Positions 12,248-25,100 of a DNA stretch of 64,000 bases are shown piece after piece (the stretch's first letter is position 1; the number at the start of each line of letters is the position of its first letter). A model generated the notes under the pieces. That model worked only from the letters and a program-made list of their open reading frames with translations. It did not search any database and had not been told where the DNA came from. A program made the position numbers and the translations under genes. The DNA comes from Lepraria neglecta. Its lineage: Eukaryota > Ascomycota > Lecanoromycetes > Lecanorales > Stereocaulaceae. The stretch spans positions 5,029,501 to 5,093,500 of the forward strand of contig CM065646.1 of assembly GCA_033220425.1 (NCBI GenBank), in the 5' to 3' direction.

Positions 12248-15200
12248 ATTATCCTCCCTTTTCTAAGACGAGCTCCTATAAGGTAGTAAGCGTAGGAAGA
12301 ATAATAGTAATTAACTACCCCTACCGGAGTAGCTTTCTAGTACGCCGGTACCCTATTATATAGATATTATACTAATACGCTAGTAATTATTAGATAACTG
12401 CCGAGTAGACGAAATCCGACTCGAAGTCCGGGTCGATTAGTTAAATCGATATCTTTCGAACTTTAATCCTTCTATCTTATATAACGCCTTAGTCTTATTA
12501 AAACTATAAAAACCTCCCTAGTAGGTAGGAAAATAGATAAAAGAGTACTATCGTTTATAGTATCGCTACGGATATTAACACTTTCTTCTACCCTTGCCCC
12601 TATTCGTAGACGTAGGTCTCTTTAGAATATATTATTGTAGCCTCCTTCCGGTGGCTACCGATTCTACTATAGGCCTATTAGGGTATTCCTTATAAAACTT
12701 TCCTAATAGCTTCTATAGATAAGAGACCCCCTTGAAGGGTTCCTAAGTATCCTCTAAATTAGGATAACCTTCCTAATAGATTTAATAGTATAGGCCTCCT
12801 ACCTTACTATCCTTACCGGGCTTGAAAATTACACTATCTATAATACCAGCGATAATATAGTCCTATATATCGCCCTCATCGAATTCTATATCCTCTAGAC
12901 TTTAGCTTATCTCCCCCTACTTTAAAGAGTCCTTTTCTAGTAAGGATATATAGAATACGTTATAAATTCGCTAGCCATCCGGTAGCTTTAGTCGGTATAA
13001 CTATAAGCTAATAACGTCTATAATAAGGAATAGACCGAATTTCTTAAACTCTAGCTTCCTATTTCGCTTTATCTTTATATACTTAGTATTTAACTAAACG
13101 TAGTCACCGACTTTATAGTCTTATAACTTCTAATATCTATTAGCGAACTCCGCTTATAATTACTATATAGCCAAGATAGTATCCTTATATACGCCTATTA
13201 GTATAAATAAGTATTTTATATTATTAACTACGGCGCGAGAATAAGATTTCGGATTGATTTCCTCGTCCTAAGATATCCTTAGACTATAGCTAAGGTTAGC
13301 CTCGAATAGCGATATACTAGTAGTAGAGTTCTTTATATTATTATAAGCAAACTCCGCTATAGGTAACTACTATACCTAATCATCCTGCTCCTAGCAGATA
13401 AACGCTCGTAAGTATTATTCTATAGTACTATTCTATTACTTAGTCTAGCTATCGGTCTAAGGGTAAAAAGCTATTAAGAGGCGATATCTTACCCCTAGGA
13501 AATATATAAGGCTAGACTAGAACTAAGAGGTGAATAGCGACCTACGGTTCGTTACTATAGAGTCCGGTAATCTATAATAGCGAACTAGGTTCTTAATTAG
13601 TATCTAGGCGAACTGCTTAGCGTCGAGTATCTTATCTACTACTATATAATATAATATCTTTATAAGACGGTCTACGATTATAAGGATCGAGTTATATATA
13701 TACCTACGCTAATCTTTTAATAGGGGTAGCCCAGTTATAAAGTCTAATAATATATCCTTCTACTTATAAGTAGGGACTAGTAAGGGTATTAACTTACTAT
13801 ACGGTTTATACCTTAATAACTTAGTTATAGTATATATAGAGTATATAGTAATATATTCGCTTATATCCTTAGTAAGCTTCGGCTAGAAGTACTTATATTA
13901 AATAAGTACTTAAGTCTTCTTAGTACCGAAATGGCCTACTAGCGGACTATTATAATAGCGTTCTATAACGACGTCTCGTAATACCTCAGGAATATATATT
14001 CGTCCCTTATAGTATAGTCTACCTCTAGCGAGACTATAGGGTTAGCTACTTAGGCCGTTTAGAGAGTTAATCGTAGATTTCTTTAATTATTCTATAATAC
14101 TCCTTATATAATCATCCTTAAGAGTTAACTCTTTAAGTTAATTATTAAAAGACTAGTCCTTAACGGAGTCGCCTATAGGGTCTTCGATTATAATAGTAGC
14201 TTATATTTAGGCCTACTATCCGTATATAACGGGTACCCTATTAGTACTAGTAACGAGTATCTAAAAGTAGCCTGCTATAAAAGTAGACCGCCCTATAGTA
14301 TAGAACCCTTATAGGGTATACTTTAGCTTATTAAGTAGATAATAGTTCTCTTATTCGGTAATACTATTATCCTACTTATAGTTAGGGATCTAACTTAGTA
14401 GGTCCGCGGGATTATATTTCCCCTAACGATATTCGATAGCAAAGTTATAGCGACTTAGTTCTTGCGCCTAACGAATCTAATAACTATTTAGTCACGTAGT
14501 ACTTATAAATCTCTTAAGATTATAATAATCTGTTAAGATCTAGGTCTTATACCTGCTACCCTTATAGTAGTAGTACTAGTATTTAAATAACTTAATAATA
14601 GCTAACAGCTCTTTATCGTACGTATCGTACCGGGTCTCTACCGGAATTTATTTGCGTAAGTAGTATACTACTAGGTGCTATACTTTACTATATAACTAAC
14701 TCAGGATACTACTAATAGTATAGCCCGATATATTAGTCTCTACTTATATTGGTAGTTCTGGATTAAAGTACCTTAGTACTAGTGCGGTAGTAAAAGCTAT
14801 CTTTAAATCCTTAAAGGCCTTCTTTACCTCAGGTATAAGAATAAATAGACTCTTAGAGCTCTTTTCGTTTATCTTGGTACCTCTAGATATAGTAATTATA
14901 TCCCTCTGTATATTAAAGACTACTCGGGTATATAAGTCTATATCTTTAAAGACTACTCGGGCGTATAAGTCTGTGTCTAGGGTACCTTTAGATATAATAT
15001 TTGTATCCCTCTATACTATACCTCTAAATATAATATCTGTACTTCTCTGTATATTAGAGACTACTTGGGCGTACGAGTCTATATCTCTTTTAGGTAGTAA
15101 TATCTTTATTAACTCTATTAGAGGAGCCGTAATATAACTAAACCCCTTAATAAACCTGTAATAGAAATTCGTAAAGCCTACGAAGACCTGAATCTCTCGA

Positions 15201-18138
15201 ATAGATTTTAGTTCTAGCCAGTTCTTAACTAACTAGATACGGTCTTCCTCTATACTCACCTCTATAGGGGCGATAATATAGCCTAGGAAGTATACCTTAT
15301 CTATACCGAAACAATACTTCTAAAGATTAATAAATAGGCTATACTATCTCAATTTGTCTAGAACCTACTTTATAGCCTCGATATACTTAGTACCAATATC
15401 TTATATATAAATAAGAATATTATCAAGGTAAATAATATAAAAGATATCTAGCTTTTCGGCTAATACTTGATTAATATACGCTTAGAACGTTATAGGGGCA
15501 TTTATAAGCCTAAATAGTAAGATTTAGTACTCGAAGTAACTATAACGTGTTCTAAACGCAGTCTTCTACTTATTACCCTTCTTGATATAAAGGTAGTAAT
15601 ATATAGTAGTTAGATCTAATTAAGTATACCTCTTAGCTATAGCTAGGCGATTAATAGATTCTCCGATGAGGGGAAGAGGGTACTAATTCTTAATCGTGAT
15701 TATATTTAGTCCTTAATAGTCTATATAGAGGCGTAGACCTCTACCGGGCTTTCGTACGAAGAGGATTAGTAACCCTACTAGCGATATAGATAGCCGTATG
15801 AAGCCGTTAGTAAGGTTACTCTTAATATAGCCTCGTAAGGTCTCGAGCTCTACCTTGTTCAGGTTATAGATGGGACTATAGGGCGGCTATTACTTGTCCA
15901 TAAGGTCGATAGCGTGATCTATAGGTCCGTGATCTGGTAACCCTATAGTACTACTGTCCGAAAAGACGTCAGAGTACTCGCTATACTCCGGCGGTATTTG
16001 TACTATCTTAGTAGTAGTACTGCTTGCCTAACCGATATATACGCGACGATCCCTATAGACCGGAGGCTCGTTAGCGTTTACTACTTGACACGTATATATA
16101 ATAAAATAGTATGCTTCTTTACTAATGGCAAGCCGAGTGAACTCCTTCGGATCTATAATATCTACTCGATAAGTAGTCGTAAGAGCTACTGCCGCAGTAT
16201 AGATCCTCTACCGGAATAACTTCTTAACCTAATCAATATCTGGATTCGCTATAGTTAGCTATAGTATACTAAGAATTATTCGGGTATCGATATCTACAGC
16301 GAGAAAGGTATCCTGAAAGTAGTAGACTCGGCCTTATTTGTCCTCTTGCTGGAATTCGATATAGTGTATCCCGTAGGTCTTTACTACCTCTCTATAGATC
16401 GTACTCAGCCTAATATTAGTATTAAGTACCAGTAAGCCCATCTTCTAGGCGCTTATACGGTTGATAATATTTACTTTAGTACTACTATCTGCTAGTATAC
16501 TAAAAGTCTTGGTCTTACCCTTTATATTTAGTACTAGAGTATTACTAATAAAGATACTATCTATCTTTGATAGTTCCTTGATTCGCTAGGTTATAGTGTG
16601 AACCTTTACCGCCTACACCCTTATATTAATAATAGGTTCTACCTTAGTAGCTAGTAGGGTATTCGATTCAACATTCGACTCGGTATTCGACTCGATGTTC
16701 GACTCGATATTCGACTCGATATTCAACTTAGTATTCTAACTCGGACTAGCGTTGCCCGATAAGATATCTATTAGCTCGGATTCACCGAGGAGGGGAGTTA
16801 TTATGATTACTCCTCGTATAGGTACAGCGGTCGGAGCTATTACTATATCTACTTGTTTTTTACTATATCGAGTATTGCTTAGGTATTATATAATATTTGA
16901 TCCTTTACTATATAATTATATATCTTATATCTAGATAACCCGTATTTGAAGTACGTCTAATCTCTCTATTAGCGGTCCCGGATATCTTTAGATAATTTAT
17001 CCTTCTATATAATAAAGGGAGGCTTATTACCTAAGTCCTTCTTACTATTATAACCCTTCTTCTAATTATAATTAGCTATTCGGTTAGACTTATTATCCTT
17101 CTTCGAAACTTAGGGTTTTATAGACCCCTTAGGACGAGACTTATCTCTCTATCCGTCCTTCTATATATATATTCTTACTATTTTCTTATATCGGTAAACC
17201 TGATATAATAGTTCGTATATAGTCTTTGGCCTAGGAATTAGCTTGTCTAGCTTTATCCTATATTCCTGAAGTAGTTATACTTAGAAGTAGTTAAAGAATT
17301 ATTGATTAGTAAAAGATCATTCCCTATTAAGGGCCCTAAGGCGAATATATAGCTTGTATATATAGTTATAATACTTATTAACCGAATCGCCCTTTCGCTG
17401 CCTTATATTTACTAGTTTCTAGCTACCTTCGGTATACGCCTCGTCTTTATCGCCCTCGAGGAACTTATATAATAATATCTTAAAATATATCTACGAGTTA
17501 GCCCCTACCGGGAACTATAGTAACCAAGACTTCTAGTTAGTCTTAGCTCTATCCTCTAGGAAGCCTATAGTATAAGCGACTTTCTTCTTTATTTCCTCTA
17601 TTTAATATACTTAGCCCGCTAGTATCTCGCCTTCGGGGTCTTCTTACTTAAAGCCTTTAGTATTAAACTAATACTTATATTCGTATAGAAAGTCGTCTAG
17701 TTCCTCCGGGGTATTACCCTTATATAGCTTTAGGTCTTTTATCTTTAAGCTTGGGATCGATCTCTTTACTATCCCTTATATCTCGAAACTTAATAAGGCC
17801 TATTAATAGTGTATCTAATAGGCCTGAAACACCGTATACTCCTCGGTATTCACCTGTATTATACTGGTACCGGCTTCTTCGCCCGCGTCAGCTCCTCTAA
17901 GCGTACTATCGCTAGGATCTAATCTGAGTTATTATCTTACTCCCGCTAAGGAAGCTATTATAACTTATAGTTAACTGTTCAATTCGATATTCGATTCGAA
18001 TTTTAACTAACTGGCTCGATACCGGCGTTAATCGGTAGGTAGGTAGCGGTGATAGTAGTCACAGCGTTAGTTAGTTATTAGACGGGCATACCCCCTTACT
18101 ATCGTGTCGATGATAGCGAGAGTTTTAGGATTCAGAAA

Positions 18139-18363
18139 TGTAACGGGGTCTAGGCATGCGTGACTGAGCAACTGGTAGATTTACTACTAGATAGACTGAA
18201 TCCTAAGGAACCCAGGTGGGAGTCCTTAGAGACAATACATTTATCGAGGGAGATTGCACCCTCGTATCAAGCCGATCCACTATACGACTTGTACTATCGT
18301 ATAGCCGCACTAGAGGGATAGTCTCCCGAACCTGGTCTAGTATCTCTATAATCGGCCCTTACA
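18139..18363 (-). repeat. Upstream LTR of element B
   Basis: 225 bp with clean TG...CA ends on the plus strand, followed by CTTTA (18364-18368). It is the least mutated of the three copies of this LTR. Confidence 0.92.
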
Positions 18364-19319
18364 CTTTATATATTCGTAGAAGTACTCCTTTATCCAAAGT
18401 AGGCCTAATTTATTATCTATCTAGCCGTTCTTACTATATATAATATAACTCTAGACCTTCTCTTTACTTAGTACTTCCTAGTAGACTACTTACTATTACT
18501 TTCCTTTAAAGATAATCTAGGGCTAAAGGAGTCTTCCGTCGAGCGAGATAAGCTTAAGGAGAGATACCTATTCCCGATTACCGTAATAAGTAATATATAG
18601 TTAGATAGTATATTTTGAGATAATGTATTTAACCTTCTTTAGGACTCTAAGCATAAAGCCTTTCTCGTCTATATTATATATATCCTAGTCTTCTATATTA
18701 TACTTCTATTTTATTATAATATAGAGCTCGAACTAATAAGCTATCGTTGTAGGGTTACTAGCGGTATTATTCCTATTCTTATCTATAGGCGAGAGGAATT
18801 TCGTTTTCAGATCGGGATAGCGATACAAGAACTTATCGACCTAATAATATCCTAGATCTCTTATATAGCCTCTTTTCTAAAGTATTTACTAGGCTATAGA
18901 GCGCAATTGAATAAGCCTTAGTAGCTACCCCTATTTACTGAGTTATATTATCTATCTCACAATAGAAGCTTCTTCTGCTGGTAATAGTAATTGCCGTTCC
19001 TCGTCGTATTCCTTCTTTAATCTTGCCCCTTTAATCCGATCTTGTAGAGTACTCTAACTAATCCGAAAGCGACTAGTAATCTAGTAAATAGGTTCGGCTT
19101 ATAGGGTGCTAACAACTTTGTAATAAAAGTGCAGAGCCAATAGGATTCTTTGCTCCTTTGGGAGCTCCAGAGGACCTGTCTAGAGGTCTTCATCATCGGC
19201 TAGATCTGGGAGAGGGTCCAGGGGCTTGTAGAGCGTTGACGTGGCTATAATAGTGGAGTTAAGTAGGTGATATGGAGCAATTCGAATAGAATTGTTTATG
19301 GTATTTGTTTACTACTATG

Positions 19320-19379
19320 CCTAACTAGGCTTAGCGTCTGCCGGTTGTAGGGTCCTGCCGGTTGTGGGGTCAATACGAG
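19320..19379 (-). repeat. Right terminal inverted repeat of the Fot/pogo-like transposon
   Basis: Reverse complement of the left repeat with only a few transitions and the same doubled 17-bp unit. It is less mutated than the interior. It lies about 200 bp upstream of the F-box-like gene's first usable ATG. Confidence 0.87.
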
Positions 19380-19576
19380 TATCTTTTAACCATGTTTTTG
19401 CATTTCAAAAATCGGATTGGAGTCTATATAAGAACTACTCATCAGGCACCGAACGTTCAGTAGTATACTTGAAAGCTTGGATTAAAACCTACGACAAGAA
19501 ATACCTTCGAGGCTGTAACTTCATTGAGATCGCGGCCAACCCATTCTTGGAATCCTTGCGGGTTGAAAAGCCACTA

Positions 19577-20580
19577 ATGTCTTTGGATCGACTTCCGGCC
19601 GAGCTCCTGCAGTCCACAGCCAATTGCCTGCCCAAAAGCTCAGCTGCATCTCTTACTCTATGCTGTCGAGCTCTATCTATAAACGTGGGCACTCAATACT
19701 TACAGGCATTGCGCGACCAAGGTCTACGGACAGAGAGGCAGAATTTCCTAACCTCCTTACAACGAGATCTGAGCGATTGGATCCTTTGCCATCACTGTGA
19801 GAGACTCCAGCGTCGCGAAAGACTTGGTCCATGGGATCATAACAACCCATGTGTGAAGGCCACTGGCGTCCTTGAGTTCGTGTATGACAGGAGCTGCAAT
19901 AATGAGCAAAGTGGTGGAAAAACTTTCAAACTAGGATTTCAACATGTGCAGTTGCTGATGAACCATTACCAGTCTGCTTCCACGCAGTCTGATCCCTCTC
20001 AATTGCTTATGAGCCAAATCCGGTCTGTTACTGCTCAATCACACATTGCCAAGCACCAACCACAGGGTTTGCACCTTTCTACATCAATGAATTCGCCACG
20101 CCATGCACTCCACTTCGAGCATCAAGACACAGATCATCGAGTGATCATAACTGGACGAGCGATAGCCGACGAATTCGTCCTCAAATTTGACTCCCATATT
20201 GTCGCTCCCCGCCGCGAGAAGCTTAAGCATTTCCGAGAATACGCGGCAGACATTTGTCCGCACATCCACAATACCCATGACTCCTCTCCGCTGGCTTCGT
20301 TGCTTCGTTGGAAATTAGAAAAATGGATGGCGATTCTTGGGCTAAATTCGACCAGTGTTATTGGTGTCAGACAGAATACCTTGTTGAGATCCAAAACGAA
20401 GGTCCGGATGAAATATCACTTCATATTTGCGCATGGAGAAATCTGGGTTCGCTCAAGTCGCATCTTGATGAGAAGTGGCAGCGCCAGTTGAGCTATGGAT
20501 TTCACACAGTCGATTATAGGAGTTTCAACTATTTCCCAGGAAGTGTTAGGGACGTATTTGAGGCGGAGGAAATATCATGA
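19577..20580 (+). CDS. F-box-like protein, uncharacterised fungal family, frame change near 20.3 kb
   Basis: The frame opens upstream within the transposon repeat, but the first good ATG is at 19577. It gives MSLDRLPAELLQ and then a stretch with LTLCCRALS, which is the look of an F-box (adaptor of SCF ubiquitin ligases). Further on are paired cysteines in the pattern CHHCERL (about 19787) and, in a second frame from about 20310, CYWCQTEY and ALHI-like LHICAW. Such paired-Cys motifs are common in uncharacterised fungal F-box proteins. The frame changes between about 20258 and 20340. Either a short intron lies there or one base is lost; I could not decide. No function beyond a probable substrate-adaptor role is claimed. 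The transposon end lies about 200 bp upstream. Confidence 0.6.
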
Positions 20581-21215
20581 AGGAGGCTGAGGGGGGCCCT
20601 TTGGACCAAGCCTCCGACGTGGCTTGGGGCCTTGTTCCGCTGATATCGCGTGCTTCCGATGGTAAATGGTCATCTGGGAGAAGCTGAAGAAGGTTTCCGG
20701 AGCGGTAGACTATCTGAGGGGTGTTGACCATATCCGCTGGGGTAATATATGACGGTGGCAGGAGACTGGACCGGATTGGAAGAATAGTAGAAGGAGAATC
20801 TCAGAATAAAGACTCTAAAAGTGATTGATATAGGCCATAGAGAATTTGGACTTCACAGAATACGAAATGATTACAGACGAACCTCATAACATGTCTCACA
20901 GCCAGTATCCAAGGATCTATCAGGGCACGTCCAGAATCAGCGAGGAAAATTGAGCCAAGGACCGTCCTTGCAACTCAATTTCTGAATGCCAAGGCCCAAA
21001 AAATAAAAAACATCAGAAAAAAAAATACACAAACTGTCTCCGAAAAAGGACCAAATCTCAAAATTACAAAGCACGCTAAATTTATATCTGTTTCGATGTG
21101 ACGTCCAAAACCCAAAGTTCCAAAACTCAAATAGGTATAGCGCCATTCTCTGCCAAGCTCTCCGACCTCAATTCAAACCTCCGCCATTTACACCTCCCTC
21201 ACCACTGTCACGACA
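20581..21215. other. Intergenic region before NDUFA13
   Basis: No gene is visible. It holds the 3' flank of the F-box-like gene, an A-rich run at about 21000-21030 and the presumed promoter and 5' leader of NDUFA13. Confidence 0.5.
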
Positions 21216-21965
21216 ATGGCGCAAGACCTGCCCCCGACGGGCGGCTATGAACCTATTCAGTACAAGGTGTGTTTAATGATGAAGCCTTGGGAGGGGTGTC
21301 AATTGGGATAAGAGCTGATTGATGGGCCCGTGTACAGCGCAATATCCCCGCGCGCGGTTTCCGCCCATCCTACTACCTCGCTGCTATGGGGATTATTATG
21401 ACATACGGCCTTTATAGAGCTGGGCAGGGGATTAGGGAACAGAAGTGCGCCCCCGTGCTCCCTCCTCTACCTTTCTCCCAACCCACCACATCTACGCAAA
21501 CGCCCATAAGAGGGGGCGCCGGGGCTACTGCCCTTGCCATTGAGAGGACCTTGGTGGTTGATGTCTATATGGGATGAGACTGACGTGGTTATGGTGATAG
21601 TGAACTCGCACGAGAAAAGATGTGGTCGCGGATCCACCTGATACCGATGCTGCAGGCTGAGGAGGACAGGGATCTGGTGAGGAGACAGTGGGCGGATAAG
21701 GCTAGGGAGAGGGAGTTGATGGGTGGGGAGGCGAGGGTTTATAACAGTGATAGGTGAGTTTGGAGGTTCTTTTGGGTGGGAAGGGTAGGATGAAGGCGTA
21801 TCTCTGCAGACCAGAGTCGCTTTGGAAATTTCGCGTCTGGGAGAGTGGAAGATCGGTTCTGATGGAGAAGAAGGAACTCTGGGACTAGCTTACTGACCAC
21901 TTCTTCTCTGCAGATTCGTGCGACCAACGTATTCAATCTCGCCCTCAAAAATCACGAAAGAGTAG
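21216..21965 (+). CDS. NADH:ubiquinone oxidoreductase subunit NDUFA13 (GRIM-19)
   Basis: Accessory subunit of mitochondrial complex I, in the inner membrane. Four exons fit exactly: 21216-21266, 21338-21444, 21601-21753 and 21914-21965, giving 120 residues, the usual size for fungi. Family marks include the N-terminal QDLPPTGGYEPIQYK, then RNIPARGFRPSYY and a hydrophobic helix (LAAMGIIMTYGLYRAG). Next come GIREQNELAREKMWSRIHL with LIPMLQAEEDRDLVRRQW, and the C-terminal VYNSDRFVRPTY. The splices restore codons across each junction (for example QNELAREK over intron 2). No signal of damage is seen. Confidence 0.95.
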
Positions 21966-22148
21966 ACCGGGTTCGTTGGTCTATGGAGTCTATCCACTAG
22001 CTACTGTACATAGAACACAATCGCATTCATGGCCAAGAAGCCAATATCCTGCTCTCAGAACGCTTAAAACGCATGCGAGATCATGACTCGTAAAGTATCA
22101 ACAAACGTCGCAAGCACCGGGCCATGGAGGAGCCCTCCCAGTATTCCA

Positions 22149-25100
22149 TCATCCAAACATGCCAGCAATGCCAGTCAAGTCGGGGCTTGGTTCTTTCTTC
22201 ACGTCCGCTTGCATATCGGCAGTCATGTATTGTTTCTGCATTTCAGACCTGACTTTCTTCGGATCAGGTCGAGGCAACTTTCCTTGCTCGTGAATCGCAA
22301 CTCCTCTGAAGCCCTCAAGGAGATCCAAGACGATCGCTCTTTGTTGTTTACTGTTCGACTGGGCTCTGAAGAGATGTCTTATCGCTCGATCCACTTTCTC
22401 GGTGGAAATTCCAGGTAAGGAGAGAAGGATCTGCTTCGGCGTCTGTGTGCGAGGTGTGTAGCTGATTACGATGCTTGCAATGAGCATGGCGAAGTCTTTC
22501 TGCAGCTCCACGAAGTAGGGATCATGCAACGAGGTTATGCACGCTTTGAGGACTTCGGTTGAGATGAACTCGCGAACGTCTGCTTCGACCGGACTGTCGC
22601 CGGCAAAATCGGGGACTATGGAGCGAAGGACTCTAGCGATGTATGAACATGCTCGAGTGTCTCGCATTCGCAATGCATGAGTGCAGAAGAGAATGACCGG
22701 TTTAAGTATCGCTGGTGTTTGCAGTACGAAGTATCGGTGCGTATCAGTAATCAAGGCCGCTGTGTCGCCATTGACTTTGTCGTTTGGAACTTCCGGAGCA
22801 GCAGGTGGACCTGATAGTTCCGAAAATTAGCACATCAACATCTTAATTGTTCTCGCAAGACCTACTGGTTTTTGATGGCTCCAGGAGCCCAACGACCACA
22901 TTAACAGCCGCCATAGTCAATTGCCGTAGTATACTCTCATCTTTCATCTCATTCGTCAGGTCGTCATCCTCTGTAGCGGTTCTGCTCTTCTCTTCGATTC
23001 TTTCCCATTCGAAGCTCGCTTTTCGGTCGACTTGTTCAAACAAAGTAGTTAGAATAGATGGAAGGAAGTGGCTCCGGGATTGCACTGGGCAGTTGTCAAT
23101 GACTGGCCGCATCATGTCGACTAAGATGGTCATTTGGTGCGGCGATAATGACAAAGCGTCTGCGAAGAGCGCGCGAGAAAGTGGTCCAGGCAGCTCGGGG
23201 AAGCTGTAGAAAGGCTCTCCAAGAAGACTCATGTAGTAGAGCAGCCGATATCCTGTCTCCCGAATAGCTCTCACCGCGGCTCTGACTGACGAAGCAAATC
23301 CTTCTAGCGTTGTTCTCGTCTCTCCGACCTTGGCGTAGAATTCATCTCTGGTTCCATGGGATATTCCGACTTGCCAAAACCGGTCCGTAAGGATCCTACT
23401 AACAACGTCCTGCATCTCAGGAGGGAGACCAGACCAGTTGGAAGGATTGTGAAAAGCTTGCGACTGACTATGGTAAATCAGTATGTTAGAGTTACTAGGA
23501 TCGCGTACTGTTTCATACCTGATGAATTGTAGCAAATTTGGCAAGATGAGAGGTATGTTCTTGCGCCAAAGCCGGCATGCCATTTCGAAAGGTTGTGAGG
23601 TCTCTTCCAATCTTTCGAGACTAACGCTCATGATAGTCTTCGTTGCTCTTATAGGCAAGGCCTAGTCAATTTCAGCTACGTACATTACCGATTCTAGGCA
23701 AGAATGGGCACACTGACGTCAAGAGCAATTTCCATATGTGCCTGAAGGTTCTTTCCTTCATCATCCAACGGATGCGACGACCAATTTGGTATCTTTTGCA
23801 CAGCTCGAGCAGACAGATACTGCTGGAGGCCTTCCAGTCCAAGTAAATTGGTAAAAGACTGGAAGGAGGATAAAGAGTGACCGAGGGCATGGTTTTGCCA
23901 TTGATCAATCAATGGCTGCAAGAATTGATCTACTCGTGCTTCGCGTATCTGAGCATCTACGCTAGTCGCTCGGTGCCTTGTCTCTTCAGCTTGCGACCCT
24001 TTAGCTTCAAGACTTGAACGCACTTACATTAGGATAAGCAGGATTGAGGAATAGCGAGCCCGTGTCTGCTCATCGAGAGCTACCGTTCGACTGACTGACT
24101 CGATCTTTCGCTGCACTTCGTCGAAAATAATCTGCAAAAGTCAGTACAAGCAGCAAGCGTCTCTGAGGTGTTCTACTTACAACGAAATCATTTGGAAATC
24201 GCATCGCAAGACGTTGTAGTTGATGGAGAGAGAAGGCTTGGAGTTCCCGCACAGCGTCGGTATACGCTACACAGCCAGGATTCTCAGGACATCTTGTGTC
24301 AAGGATGTAGTCGAACATCTTGAGTGCAAATCGTGGGTCACGCTTCAGTGGCCCTACGGCAAATCCGACAGCAAGTTGAATGACGCGTTGCTTGATTGAT
24401 GGATCCTGCCTGATGTGAGTTGCGGCAATCAACGAGGCAGGGACAGCGTACCTCAAACGTCAATCCCAGCAACCTATCGCACCATGCCCGAAGATTTGAA
24501 GACATGACTTCATGCTCGTGCCCCTCCTGAAAGTCAGCGACTAGCATCCTTTGATAGGAGTAGACTTACCGTGCTGTTATTCTTTTGGGCAGTCGTGAGC
24601 CATGTCAAGCAGCCTTTTAATGCCGCTTCTATCACTGAAAATTGAGCGTCTATTCGTAGAAGAGGCACAGATGTTTTTGCGTAAGTTGAAGCTTAAGAGC
24701 GTCAGCCTTAGAATAGAGGGGAAAATGGAAGGCATCATACCTTGAAAAGCCGGCTCTCCATCATAGACATGATCAAGGACCTGGTCAGCTTGGCTAAGTA
24801 TGTGATACAGGGCGTCTATTGGTTGCTTCTGAACCACAGCCTCTACCACCTGATTGCAGAATCTCGCATAGTTGCCGAGGAAAGCATGCTTCTCAGGCAT
24901 TGTGTCAACGTCTTCATTCAAGAACATGATGCTAGGGTTCTTTGAATCCTCTGGCAGAGCTTCAAAGCGGATGAGCCGTTGGCTACATGTCTCAAGCAAA
25001 TCACTAGCGAGGGCCATAACAGCTGGAGAATTACTGATCTTATCGGAATTCAGCAGTTTTACCCACAGATGGAGCGCCGGAATAGAGACATGAAGACTTG

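Larger units (their letters stand above)
12023..18363 (-). mobile_element. Gypsy-type LTR retrotransposon B, complete length, fossil, nested
   Basis: A 6341-bp element with two 225-bp LTRs and the target duplication CTTTA on each side (12018-12022 and 18364-18368). It reads on the minus strand: upstream LTR at the right, gag-like region about 16700-18130, protease and reverse transcriptase leftwards (a block resembling YLDNILIY is readable near 15420), RNase H near 14500-15000, integrase region about 12900-14300, then the downstream LTR. It is the same family as element A, which aligns with its right 3.8 kb. It is degraded by many RIP-type transitions. It is inserted into the Fot/pogo-like transposase, so it came later than that element. 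Confidence 0.9.
4200..19150 (-). pseudogene. Fot1/pogo-family transposase, RIP-degraded, in three pieces
   Basis: Read on the minus strand, the piece at about 18370-19120 shows a CENP-B-type helix-turn-helix region (around 18870-19060, with PAEEASIV) and then the first catalytic block with NIDEKGF (near 18660). The piece at 11320-12022 continues with IFDGY and YLLxPLDILFFGPL, the second catalytic block of pogo/Fot1 (DDE superfamily) transposases. The piece at 4140-4788 gives a basic C-terminal tail rich in Lys and Arg. Many in-frame stops, mostly in TpA contexts, interrupt all three, so no protein can be made. Family assignment rests on these motifs. Exact protein ends cannot be given. Confidence 0.75.
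4075..19379 (-). mobile_element. Fot1/pogo-like DNA transposon split by two nested LTR elements
   Basis: Terminal inverted repeats at 4075-4134 and 19320-19379 match over about 60 bp and are flanked by TA on both sides (4073-4074 and 19380-19381). Between them the element's own sequence survives in three pieces: 18364-19379, 11314-12022 and 4075-4788, which read in that order on the minus strand as a worn pogo/Fot1-family transposase. Subtracting the two inserted LTR elements leaves roughly 2.4 kb, a normal size for this family. The insertions are marked by exact 5-bp duplications, AAAGT and CTTTA. Seen: TIRs, TA, the split order and the duplications. Known: the family inserts at TA. The exact outer base is uncertain by a few bases because the flanking GA also matches. 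Confidence 0.85.
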
